From: an uncultured Phycisphaerales bacterium
Lineage (GTDB): Bacteria; Planctomycetota; Phycisphaerae; WQYP01
Length of the DNA stretch: 22,840 nt
Direction of reading: 5' to 3'
Assembly: GCA_903868035.1 (NCBI GenBank)
Contig: CAIPTQ010000064.1
Location: forward strand, 1 to 22,840
A program made the translations under genes and the position numbers. Of the stretch, positions 1 through 6,421 are shown piece after piece (position 1 is the stretch's first letter; each line of letters starts with the position of its first letter). The notes under the pieces are model-generated. The model was not told the origin of the DNA. It worked only from the letters and a program-made list of their open reading frames with translations, and made no database searches.

Positions 1-186
1 GAGACGAACATCCCTTGCTGGGGCCAAGCGACACCTCCATCCTTGGTGGCAATGGACGCATTATTGCCGATGCATGGAATTCCGCAACGTGGCGAAGGAC
101 GCGGCGGGGGCGTTGCAGAATTTCCGGATTACATAAACCACTTTATACCACGTGACAACGCGCCGCGCTCATGCGAGGATAAGCGC
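1..186. other. Window edge upstream of plsY, no confident gene
   Basis: The plsY reading frame stays open back to base 1, but its translation before 187 looks nothing like PlsY and has no Shine-Dalgarno before the ATGs at 52 or 70. Another frame is open from base 2 to a TAA at 134-136, and a third to a TGA near 153. Either could be the 3' tail of a gene cut by the window edge, but neither translation is recognisable. I see no terminator. It probably holds the plsY promoter. Confidence 0.3.
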
Positions 187-915
187 ATGAACATGGCGCA
201 GATTATTGTGTTTATCGTGCTGCCGGCGGGCGCGTATTTCCTGGGGTCGATCCCGTTCGCGTTCTTCATCGGCATCGCGCACGGGGTGGACATCCGCACG
301 GTAGGCTCCAAAAACGTGGGGGCGACCAACCTGGGGCGGGTGCTGGGGATGCGGTATTTCTGGCAGGCGTTATTTCTGGATGGGGCGAAGGGGTTTGTGC
401 CGGTGCTGGCGACGGCGTTGTTGATCCGGGTCTGGGACAGGCACTTTGAAGTGCTGCCGAACTGGGCGCCGCTGATCACGGGGGGGGCGTGCCTGCTGGG
501 GCATTTGTTTCCGATCTGGCTGAAGGGTTTACGGGGGGGCAAGGGGGTGGCGACGGGGTTTGGGCTGGTGCTGGGATTCTGGCCGCTGTATACGCTGGCG
601 GGCATTGCCGGGGGCTTGTTTTTTTTGTTCATGCTGCTGGTGTACCGGTACGTTTCGCTGGCGGCGATGACGGCGTCGATGGTGTTCGTGGGGACGGTGG
701 CGTATTTGGCGAGCTGGCATTACAACCCGCTGGTGGACACCTGGCTGACGTGGCCGCAGCGCTGGCCGCTGATCATGGTGGCGGGGGTGTTCTCGCTGCT
801 GATCATCGTGCGGCACCGGGCGAACATCGTGCGGTTGATGAAGGGGACGGAGCCGAAGGTGGGGATGGGCAGGAAGAATCTGCCGAAGCGGGAAGGCGGC
901 GCGGCGACGGAGTGA
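187..915 (+). CDS. plsY: Glycerol-3-phosphate acyltransferase PlsY
   Basis: Inner-membrane acyltransferase that moves the acyl group from acyl-phosphate to sn-glycerol-3-phosphate, the first step of phospholipid synthesis (partner PlsX is not in the window). The 242-residue product has several hydrophobic helices and the three family motifs: SKNVGATN near residues 41-48, GHLFP..LKGLRGGKGVATG near 105-124, and RHRANIVRLMKGTEPK near 209-224. The family usually has GSGN in motif 1; here it reads GSKN. The ATG at 187 is chosen because GAGGAT lies just before it and the membrane segment starts at once; ATG 193 is an alternative. The frame is open to base 1, but the extra N-terminus is unlike PlsY. 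The C-terminal ~20 residues are a charged tail. Its stop is 26 bp from the convergent RidA-like gene. Codons are strongly G-ending. Identification is firm. Confidence 0.93.
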   Translation: MNMAQIIVFIVLPAGAYFLGSIPFAFFIGIAHGVDIRTVGSKNVGATNLGRVLGMRYFWQALFLDGAKGFVPVLATALLIRVWDRHFEVLPNWAPLITGGACLLGHLFPIWLKGLRGGKGVATGFGLVLGFWPLYTLAGIAGGLFFLFMLLVYRYVSLAAMTASMVFVGTVAYLASWHYNPLVDTWLTWPQRWPLIMVAGVFSLLIIVRHRANIVRLMKGTEPKVGMGRKNLPKREGGAATE

Positions 916-941
916 CAAGGGGACAAGGCCAGACGCCCGCG

Positions 942-1445
942 TTACAGGGCGGGTAGGCCAGTGCGATGCGTCGGCACGCGGAGTTCGGCGATTAGTTCGA
1001 GTTCGACCGTGGCGTTCAGCGGCAGCGTGTTGGCGCCCACCGCGGCGCGGGCGTGTTTGCCGGCGTCGCCGAAGACGGCGGCGAGGAGTTCGGAGGCGCC
1101 GTTGGCGACCTTGGGCTGGCCGTCGAACCCCGCGGCGGATTGCACGAACACACCCAGGCGCAATATTTGGGCGATTTGGTTGAGGTCGCCGTGGCAGGCG
1201 TCCTTGAGGACGGCCAGGGCGTTGATGGCGCAGAGGCGGGCGGCCTCGGCGGCTTGTTCGATGGAAACGGCGGTGGGGACGGGGCCGGTGCAGGTGAGGG
1301 TGCCGTCCTTGAAGGGGAGCTGGCCGGAGACAAAGAGAAGCTGGCCGCCGTGGGAACGGGCGCAGGGCACATACGCGGCGACGGGCTTGGGCGCGGTGGG
1401 CAGGATGATACCGAGGCGTTCGAGGGCGTTGTCGAATGGGCCCAT
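942..1445 (-). CDS. RidA/YjgF-YER057c-UK114 family protein
   Basis: Member of the RidA superfamily, whose archetype hydrolyses reactive enamine/imine intermediates released by PLP enzymes; other subgroups have unknown substrates. The 167-residue protein shows LLFVSGQLPF near 37-46, a central RLGVFVQSAAGF near 96-107, and HARAAVGANTLPLNATVELE near 131-150. R133 sits where the carboxylate-binding arginine of RidA lies. It is longer than RidA (~130 aa) and resembles the ~150-aa YjgF-like subgroup, so I give no gene symbol. The ATG at 1445 follows AGGAGA at 5-6 nt; the longer upstream reading is rejected. It lies 16 bp downstream of the nucleotidyltransferase-like gene and is probably cotranscribed with it. 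The family call is strong; the exact substrate is unknown. Confidence 0.85.
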   Translation of the reverse strand: MGPFDNALERLGIILPTAPKPVAAYVPCARSHGGQLLFVSGQLPFKDGTLTCTGPVPTAVSIEQAAEAARLCAINALAVLKDACHGDLNQIAQILRLGVFVQSAAGFDGQPKVANGASELLAAVFGDAGKHARAAVGANTLPLNATVELELIAELRVPTHRTGLPAL

Positions 1446-1461
1446 GGGGTCTCCTATTGGT

Positions 1462-1932
1462 TTACTGTGAAGCGGGCGGCGTGCGCTCCGTGCCTTCAAT
1501 GGCCTCCGCGTCGGCGAGATCCTTGGTCCGCCCGGCGGCACGCTTGTTCCTCACCAGCAGATCCTTGCCAATGAAATGCACGGGCAGGCCGTCGAGTTCC
1601 CCGGCGATCCGCTGGTCCCAGGCTTCCTGAAAGCTGACGGCTTCGATGCCGGTGACCAGGTCGATGCGATTGGGGGGAAATCCCAACTGCACCACGGAAT
1701 TAGGCGCGAGGAAATCCTCTTTCGATAAGCCAATGCCGCCAAAACCAAAGGCGTCCAGAACCGCGATGAGTTTCCCGGCGGTGGCGGGACTGAGCGCGAC
1801 AAAAAAGTCGATGTCGCCGGTGAAACGCGGGTGGCCATGAAAGGCGACGGCATGACCACCGACGACCAGATACTCAACGCCGTGGGAGTTTAACAATGCG
1901 ATAAACTCGCGCAAGTTTTTGTCCAATTTCAT
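1462..1932 (-). CDS. Nucleotidyltransferase-fold protein (DUF6036/AbiEii-like)
   Basis: Small (156 aa) protein with the nucleotidyltransferase-fold signature: VVGGHAVAFHG near residues 23-33, then RFTGDIDFFV near 36-45 giving the carboxylate pair D40 and D42, and RIDLVTGI near 89-96 giving a likely third carboxylate, D91. The C-terminus has GRTKDLADAEAI near 134-145, common in this family. Relatives are often annotated as AbiEii-like or DUF6036 and lie in toxin-antitoxin-like pairs; the substrate is unknown. The ATG at 1932 follows GGAAG at about 7 nt. The start overlaps the upstream partner gene by 59 nt in another frame, suggesting coupled translation. A TA role is inferred from context only; it is much shorter than AbiEii toxins. 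Confidence 0.75.
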   Translation of the reverse strand: MKLDKNLREFIALLNSHGVEYLVVGGHAVAFHGHPRFTGDIDFFVALSPATAGKLIAVLDAFGFGGIGLSKEDFLAPNSVVQLGFPPNRIDLVTGIEAVSFQEAWDQRIAGELDGLPVHFIGKDLLVRNKRAAGRTKDLADAEAIEGTERTPPASQ

Positions 1933-2065
1933 GCGGCTTCTTCCCACGCTCGATGAGCGTCAACAAAATATCCAGCCGCTCCTGCGGGGTGAGCGCTTGG
2001 TAATAGGCGCGATCCGCGGCGTCGGCGGCGGCATGCGAACTGAATGTGCGGGCAACCGTTGCCAT
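1874..2065 (-). CDS. Small partner protein of the nucleotidyltransferase-like gene
   Basis: A 63-residue basic protein containing the pattern ADRAYYQALTPQERLDILL and ending in ARVYRIVKLPRR. Small proteins of this pattern commonly precede DUF6036-type nucleotidyltransferases, so I treat it as the first gene of a two-gene module and a possible antitoxin or accessory subunit. No characterised function is known to me. It overlaps the next gene by 59 nt. There is no Shine-Dalgarno; instead TATAAT lies exactly 6 nt before the ATG at 2065, so the mRNA may be leaderless. The conserved ending supports the whole reading frame despite the overlap. It could be a false ORF, but composition and placement argue against that. 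Confidence 0.62.
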   Translation of the reverse strand: MATVARTFSSHAAADAADRAYYQALTPQERLDILLTLIERGKKPHEIGQKLARVYRIVKLPRR

Positions 2066-2071
2066 GCGTGG

Positions 2072-2077
2072 ATTATA
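2072..2077 (-). promoter_or_regulatory. TATAAT -10 element, possible leaderless promoter
   Basis: A perfect -10 hexamer on the minus strand followed by C and C (TATAATCC), with only 6 nt between it and the ATG at 2065. With normal -10 to start spacing, transcription would begin at or beside the A of the ATG. No clear -35 is seen about 17 nt upstream. The same TATAATC core occurs at four other gene fronts in this window. Confidence 0.5.
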
Positions 2078-2108
2078 ACACAGAGCGGAGATGCGGCGCG
2101 GTTTTTTG

Positions 2109-3380
2109 CTAGCCCCGCACGGGATCGCGGAACCTCCTCCCGCGTGCCGGGGTCGCCTGGCTCCGCGGCTGGCCGGCGCCCATGGCCGGCGGCTCGATCA
2201 GGTAACGGGCGGTGGTCTGCATCACCAGGACATCCGGCCGTTCCTGGCGCACCAAGGCGGGGTCCACCGCGCCGGCGTTCTCGACGAACACGACCCGCTG
2301 GAACAACCGCCCCAGATACTTCAGGGCGGTATGGGTCGACGAGGAGCCAAACCAAAGCAGGCGGAGGGGCCAGAGCGCTTCGCGCTGCGCATATTCGAAC
2401 TTGCGCCCGGCGCCGGGCAGGACGCCGTCGAACACGGCATCCACCGGCGGGGCCAGCAGGAATTCCGTGGCACTCACCCGCGCGGGGATTAGTTTGCCGC
2501 CCAAGTCCCCGGCATGGGGCCGGATGCAATACGTATCGGCCGCAAAATGCCGCCGCGCCGGCCCCGCGTCCAACCCCAGTTCCTCGAGCAACGCCAGCAC
2601 GACCCGCAGCGCCCCGCGGTCGCTCCAGTGCGTGTCGGTCTTGATGAAACATGCTTCCCGATCGGGCTGCGCGGCCAGGACTAACGCCGCCGGGACCACG
2701 TGGTCCGCGGGACCGCACAAGGCCAGGACCTGGTCCGAGACGGTGCGCGCGCCCCGGGGGTAGGGGTAGTATTCCGGCAGGACTTGTTCCTTGGAGGCGG
2801 CAATCAAGAGAGCCTGGCGGGCGCCGCTTTCCGCGGCGAGGGCGCGGCATTGATCGAGATACGAGCGCCAGCGCGCCAACTGGCCGTCATCCAGGATCAA
2901 CCGGCCCATATGCTGATCCACGCTGCGATTGGAGTCGTTGTCCAGAAACAGCCAGCCGTCGCGCCCGCAGAGAACCTTGAACCGCGGCGGAACGAGCTCG
3001 GCTTCGAGGCTGGCGCCCAACCGCACTTCGCTCAGCCAGGTCACCTCCCCCTCCAGACTCACCCCGAGCGTAAATTCGTCCACCGGAAGCGGCACGAACC
3101 CGGAGAATCCGCAGACCATCTGCGGGTGGTCGGGCGGCGCGCCGCCCAAGACGCTCTGAATCACATCGGGGCGCCGCTCCGTGAACGCCAGAGCCTGCGT
3201 TCCCCGGCTGGTTCGAACCACCATGAACGAGGACGACACCGCTTCCCGGGTCAGCAGCCAACCCTGCACATGCAGACCCAGTTCCGTAATCAGGGCGGGC
3301 TTTCCCGCCCCCGGGCTGTCGAGAAACCACGCCCGCACCGCCCGTGTCGAATTCACGATCCGCTGGAGATTGGCAAACAT
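2109..3380 (-). CDS. AlgX/AlgJ-like SGNH hydrolase-fold protein, probable glycan O-acetylation
   Basis: 423-residue protein with two parts. Residues ~30-125 look like the beta-rich module (GW...., RRPDV, GFSGFVPLP) often fused to glycan-modifying enzymes. Residues ~135-400 match the AlgX/AlgJ SGNH domain: GRDGWLFLDND near 139-149, KTDTHWSDRGA near 247-257 giving the catalytic Asp249 and His251, and WFGSSST near 343-349 with the likely nucleophile Ser347. Family members usually read GDS here; this one has GSS. AlgX/AlgJ enzymes O-acetylate exported polysaccharides, usually in the periplasm, but I see no signal peptide or membrane anchor. The ATG at 3380 is preceded by AGG at ~8 nt. It is the last gene of a minus-strand cluster with a GT2 and a lipoprotein, and has its own TATAATCC upstream. 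No MBOAT partner is present. Confidence 0.75.
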   Translation of the reverse strand: MFANLQRIVNSTRAVRAWFLDSPGAGKPALITELGLHVQGWLLTREAVSSSFMVVRTSRGTQALAFTERRPDVIQSVLGGAPPDHPQMVCGFSGFVPLPVDEFTLGVSLEGEVTWLSEVRLGASLEAELVPPRFKVLCGRDGWLFLDNDSNRSVDQHMGRLILDDGQLARWRSYLDQCRALAAESGARQALLIAASKEQVLPEYYPYPRGARTVSDQVLALCGPADHVVPAALVLAAQPDREACFIKTDTHWSDRGALRVVLALLEELGLDAGPARRHFAADTYCIRPHAGDLGGKLIPARVSATEFLLAPPVDAVFDGVLPGAGRKFEYAQREALWPLRLLWFGSSSTHTALKYLGRLFQRVVFVENAGAVDPALVRQERPDVLVMQTTARYLIEPPAMGAGQPRSQATPARGRRFRDPVRG

Positions 3381-3452
3381 GGGGAAACCTGATGGAAGAT
3401 CCCGCCCATTCGCAGGCGCAACTGGCCGCCAGCAAAAGGGATGATATAGGGG

Positions 3453-3458
3453 ATTATA
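3453..3458 (-). promoter_or_regulatory. TATAAT -10 element upstream of the SGNH gene
   Basis: TATAATCCCC on the minus strand, inside the 119-bp gap between the hypothetical gene ending at 3500 and the SGNH gene starting at 3380. It would give an untranslated leader of about 65 nt. No convincing -35 is visible. It suggests the SGNH gene can be transcribed apart from the genes before it. Confidence 0.45.
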
Positions 3459-3499
3459 CCACCTGCGGCGGAGGCCTGTGGTTTGTGGTCGTGGAATCC

Positions 3500-3856
3500 T
3501 CACGTCACATTGGCCGCGGCATCCTGGGCCGGCTCGATCAGCGGTGACTCGGATTTCGTCCCCTCCGCCCCCTCCAGCACTTCCACCACGGTGTACTCAT
3601 CGAGGTTCAAAATCGTAATTTCCCCATCGGCCTTTTCGAGGATCAGCCGGTCCAGCCAGAGCTTGTTCCGTGGATTGCGCGCATACCACGACCCCGAGTT
3701 CTGCCGTTCCTGCCGCAGCACTTTCCCCGTCACCGTGGCGGTGTACGTATCCGTCCGCCGGGGAATCTGCTGCGTCACGCGCACCATCGTTCCCGGCTGA
3801 TAGAGCAGCGTCTTCTGTTCCGGATACAGCCCGGCGGACAATTCCGATTCATGCAT
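3500..3856 (-). CDS. Conserved hypothetical protein (118 aa)
   Basis: Small soluble protein with no signal peptide or membrane segment. Visible landmarks are YQPGTMVRVTQQIPRR near residues 19-34, GSWYARNPRNKLWLDRLILEK near 55-75 and ITILNLDEYTVVEVLEG near 80-96. The pattern of alternating beta strands suggests a small beta barrel, but this is inference. I believe similar proteins occur in other bacteria but know no function. The ATG at 3856 is preferred because AGG lies 6 nt before it; an in-frame ATG at 3868 lacks a Shine-Dalgarno. It starts 30 bp after the lipoprotein stop, so the two are probably cotranscribed. The last ~20 residues are acidic and low-complexity. Confidence 0.7.
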   Translation of the reverse strand: MHESELSAGLYPEQKTLLYQPGTMVRVTQQIPRRTDTYTATVTGKVLRQERQNSGSWYARNPRNKLWLDRLILEKADGEITILNLDEYTVVEVLEGAEGTKSESPLIEPAQDAAANVT

Positions 3857-3886
3857 GACCGGCCTCATTCCACTTCAATTGGCGAC

Positions 3887-4357
3887 TCACGGCTTGGGCT
3901 TGGCGGACTGGGTCAGGAGCGCCCCCTCGGGGGAAAACTCCGCTTTCACGACTTGTTTGCCGTTGTCCAAATGCAGCTCATAATTCGACCGCGCCGCGCC
4001 GGCGCGCAGCAGAGTTTGCGTCTCGATGAGCTGGTAATCCTTGAATTGCGCGGCCATGGTGTTCTGCACGGCCGGCGGCAGTGTGGCGGGCGGGATCGCC
4101 GTTTCGGTTTCGAGCCACTTGCCGGCAGGATCGATTTTCACGGCCATCTCCACCTGTTGCACCGCGAACTCGGCTTCGTAATTCTGGTCGGATTTCAGGC
4201 TCCATCCCGGGTTCTGCACCGCCGGGAATTTTTCATGAAACGTCTGTTTGACGGCACTGGGCACCTGATCTTCAGTCAGCGCCGCCTTCTGCACGCCACA
4301 CGCCGTGATGAGGAAAAGCCCGAGCGCCACAATGACGGTTCCGTAAATTCGATGCAT
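3887..4357 (-). CDS. PepSY-like (BLIP-like) lipoprotein
   Basis: 156-residue putative lipoprotein. The N-terminus is a type II signal peptide with the lipobox LITAC at residues 16-20, so Cys20 would be lipidated. The mature part has two repeats of the PepSY-like fold (VPSAVKQTFHEKFP then a W and an EAEF strand; LPPAVQNTMAAQFKDY then a YELHL strand). This fold is typical of the 'putative beta-lactamase-inhibitor-like, PepSY-like' family; its role is generally unknown, possibly inhibition or binding of an envelope enzyme. The ATG at 4357 has AAGGA a few bases upstream. It lies between the GT2 and the conserved hypothetical. Residues after ~148 are a short basic/proline tail. Confidence 0.8.
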   Translation of the reverse strand: MHRIYGTVIVALGLFLITACGVQKAALTEDQVPSAVKQTFHEKFPAVQNPGWSLKSDQNYEAEFAVQQVEMAVKIDPAGKWLETETAIPPATLPPAVQNTMAAQFKDYQLIETQTLLRAGAARSNYELHLDNGKQVVKAEFSPEGALLTQSAKPKP

Positions 4358-4411
4358 GCATTGATCCTTTCATTCCAACAAATTAAAAAAAATCTATATC
4401 ATCTATAGCAT
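4358..4411 (-). terminator. AT-rich gap with weak hairpin and T-run after GT2 gene
   Basis: Just after the GT2 stop the minus strand reads CTATAGATGATATAG followed by A and eight T. A 5-bp stem (CTATA/TATAG, 5-nt loop) before a T-run could be a weak intrinsic terminator. The same AT-rich stretch could instead be a promoter for the lipoprotein gene starting at 4357; the repeated TATAGA units resemble -10 elements. The two cannot be told apart by eye. Confidence 0.3.
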
Positions 4412-5152
4412 TTATGCCTTGGGTGTCAACTCTTTGGCCGTGTACCGCAGCGCCCGCTTCTTCATCCACCGCACGGCCAGCAAATCGACAAACGCCCGCA
4501 GCACCCGGCTGCCGAACTTGTACTTGGTCTCCCCGGTGAGCCGCGGATTATGCGACACGGGCACCTCGATGACCTTGAACCCGCGCATCCGCACCAGCGT
4601 GGGGAAAAACCGGTGCATCCCCTTATACAGCGTCAACCCCTCCAGGCACTCCCGCTTGTACACCTTCAACCCGCAGGCCGAATCCTTGATGTCATCGCCC
4701 GAGAGCCAGTTGCGGATGCCGTTGGCGATTTTCGTCTGTATCCGCCGCATGCCCTTGTTTTTGTCCGCCCGGTCCTTGCGCCAGCCGTTAACCATGTCCA
4801 CCTCCGGCCCCAGCAGCTTCATGAGCCGGACGATTTCACCCGGATCGTTCTGCATGTCGGCATCCACGGTCCCCCAGACCCGGCCCCGCGCGTGGTGGAA
4901 CCCGCAATCCATGGCCGCCGTCTGGCCGGAATTCCGCTCCAACCGGATGACCCGCACCCATGGGTATTTGGCGGCAAGCTGCAAGAGCTTGGCTTGCGTG
5001 CCGTCGGTCGAGCAGTCGTCCACGATCACCGCCTCATACGCCAGGCCCGTGGGCTCGAAAACCTCGCGGACGCGCTCGAGCAGCGGTTCGACGTTCCCCT
5101 CCTCATTGAAGGCGGGGGCGATGATGGAGACATCAGGGACTGGGGCGGACAA
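4412..5152 (-). CDS. Family 2 glycosyltransferase, dolichyl/undecaprenyl-phosphate mannose synthase-like
   Basis: 246-residue GT2 of the DPM1/ArnC-like type. The GT-A domain shows SIIAPAFNEEGN near residues 9-20, VIVDDCSTDGT near 42-52, RNSGQTAAMDCGF near 73-85 (acceptor loop), the metal-binding VDADMQNDP near 96-104, and SACGLKVYKRECL near 158-170. These enzymes move a sugar from a nucleotide sugar to a polyprenyl phosphate at the inner membrane. The C-terminus has one hydrophobic patch (FVDLLAV) but no clear transmembrane pair. I choose a TTG start at 5152: GGAG lies exactly 6 nt before it and the product begins MSAPVPDVSIIAPAFNEE. The longer ATG reading from 5224 runs through a genomic repeat (5188-5200), so it is likely false. 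It is the first gene of the lipoprotein-SGNH cluster. The sugar is unknown. Confidence 0.87.
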   Translation of the reverse strand: MSAPVPDVSIIAPAFNEEGNVEPLLERVREVFEPTGLAYEAVIVDDCSTDGTQAKLLQLAAKYPWVRVIRLERNSGQTAAMDCGFHHARGRVWGTVDADMQNDPGEIVRLMKLLGPEVDMVNGWRKDRADKNKGMRRIQTKIANGIRNWLSGDDIKDSACGLKVYKRECLEGLTLYKGMHRFFPTLVRMRGFKVIEVPVSHNPRLTGETKYKFGSRVLRAFVDLLAVRWMKKRALRYTAKELTPKA

Positions 5153-5341
5153 AAGCAACTCCAGTAAAACAACCAATGTTGTACCCCTAGCGTAAGCGAG
5201 GGCCCCCATGCTTGGCAAAACCATGCATCGCCCTCTCCACGATTATCAGCCCCCACCATTCGTTAAGCCCCCCCCCACAACCACCGATAACAGTCTGAGG
5301 CTACCGCTCCCGGAGCACCATTTTCAGCCGAGGAGGCTTGC
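5153..5341. promoter_or_regulatory. Divergent promoter region between GT2 and HDOD genes
   Basis: 189 bp shared by two divergent genes. Toward GT2 (minus) there is GATAATCG at 5247-5240, a plausible -10, and a copy of the TAGCGTAAGCGAG repeat at 5188-5200. Toward HDOD (plus) GATAAC lies near 5286-5291, and the Shine-Dalgarno GAGGAGG sits about 6 nt before the ATG at 5342. A run of nine C lies near 5269-5277. No -35 boxes are convincing. Confidence 0.35.
5188..5200. repeat. Solo copy of TAGCGTAAGCGAG repeat
   Basis: A 13-base exact match to the outer arm of the inverted-repeat element at 10752-10921 (bases 10764-10776). It lies just upstream of the GT2 start, flanked by CCCC and GGGCCCC. It looks like a partial or solo copy of the same dispersed family. 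Confidence 0.55.
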
Positions 5342-6247
5342 ATGTCCGCACTCCCTTCCCCCGTCACCGCCCCCGCCGCCGCTCCGCCCAAGAAGGACAC
5401 CCAGGCCCTCATCACCGACGCCGTCAACTCGATTTCGCACATCGCCACGCTCCCGGAGATCACGCTCAAGATCATTGAACTGGTCGAGAACCCCCGTTCC
5501 ACCACGCAGGATCTCAACCGGCTGATCTCCAACGACCCCGCCCTGGTCTCGCGCATCCTCAAGGTGGTCAACTCGGCCTTCTACGGCCTGCCGGGCCAGA
5601 TCGGCTCGATCAACCGGGCGATCGTGCTGCTGGGCCTCAATGCCGTCAAAAACATTGTCATCGCGGCCTCGCTGACCAAGCTGTTCCGCGGCGGCCACGT
5701 TTCGCCGCACTTCTCGGCCAAGGACTTGTGGTCCCACTCGATCGCGGTGGGCGTGTTCTCCAAGATGATCGTCACCAAACTCACCAACGACCTTCCCGAC
5801 GAAGCGTTTCTGGCCGGCCTGATCCACGACATCGGCATCCTGGTGGAACTCCAGTCCCTGCGCGAGCCGCTGGTGGAAGTCGCCGAACGGGCCAGCCGGG
5901 AAAACGTGCGCTACATCGATCTGGAGACCCAGATCATCGGCGTGGATCACCAGGCGCTGGGCGCCGCCCTGACGCTCAAGTGGAAGTTCCCGCGCTCCTT
6001 CCAGTACGTCACCGGCTTCCACCACAATCCCATGGCCCTGGCCCAGGAATGCCGGTGGCTCACCAATGTGATTCACGTGGCCGACCACATTTGCGCCCGC
6101 GAGGGCCTGGGTTACGCGCTGACGTGCAAGAACGAAGCCCTCGACCCGGCGGTGCTGGCCGAACTGAACCTGCCAATCGAAGCGCTCAACGAACTGGCCA
6201 AGGCGCTCCCCGAAGCGCTCAAGGAAACCGAGGCGCTGCTGACTTGA
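5342..6247 (+). CDS. HDOD domain protein
   Basis: 301-residue protein with a proline/alanine-rich N-terminus (1-17) and one HDOD domain spanning about 22-225. Landmarks are LPEITLKIIELVENP near 37-51, ISNDPALVSRILKVVNSAFYG near 62-82, IVLLGLNAVKNIVIAASL near 94-111, and AGLIHDIGILVE near 158-169. HDOD proteins are regulatory hubs in signalling, motility or cell-cycle control, generally without proven hydrolase activity; here the HD dyad (H162, D163, in HDIG) is retained, which many HDOD proteins lack. No GYP motif, receiver or GGDEF domain is attached, so it is not an HD-GYP phosphodiesterase. The ATG at 5342 follows a strong GAGGAGG. The C-terminal ~70 residues are helical. Function in this organism is unknown. 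Confidence 0.88.
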   Translation: MSALPSPVTAPAAAPPKKDTQALITDAVNSISHIATLPEITLKIIELVENPRSTTQDLNRLISNDPALVSRILKVVNSAFYGLPGQIGSINRAIVLLGLNAVKNIVIAASLTKLFRGGHVSPHFSAKDLWSHSIAVGVFSKMIVTKLTNDLPDEAFLAGLIHDIGILVELQSLREPLVEVAERASRENVRYIDLETQIIGVDHQALGAALTLKWKFPRSFQYVTGFHHNPMALAQECRWLTNVIHVADHICAREGLGYALTCKNEALDPAVLAELNLPIEALNELAKALPEALKETEALLT

Positions 6248-6294
6248 GCAGTGGCCAGTGGCCAGTGACGCGCTGCGGCAGTGGCGCGTGGCCA
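6248..6294. repeat. CAGTGGC tandem-like repeat
   Basis: Directly after the HDOD stop the plus strand reads AGTGGCCAGTGGCCAGTG (6251-6268) and then GCAGTGGCGCGTGGCCAC (to 6294). The units are about 8 bp, and AGTGGCCA/TGGCCACT-type segments can pair. It resembles the CAATGGCC element at 13214-13300 in style. Role unknown; a transcript-end structure is possible. Confidence 0.5.
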
Positions 6295-6421
6295 CGGCAC
6301 GTTCACGGTCCATTCCGCCACAAAAAAACCTGTGACAAAGCCGATGCAGTTGCGTTTGGCCCGATGGTGGTGTTGAATACAAGGCATCGCCATGGTTTTG
6401 GCGCTTGAGCCGGAGAGCGTG

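Noticed and set aside
1462..2065. AbiEi/AbiEii abortive-infection system
   Set aside because: Both proteins are far shorter than AbiEi and AbiEii; only the nucleotidyltransferase fold is shared.
5342..6247. HD-GYP c-di-GMP phosphodiesterase
   Set aside because: HDIG is present, but there is no GYP motif and the overall pattern (LPEI, NSAFYG, LLGLNAVKN) is HDOD.
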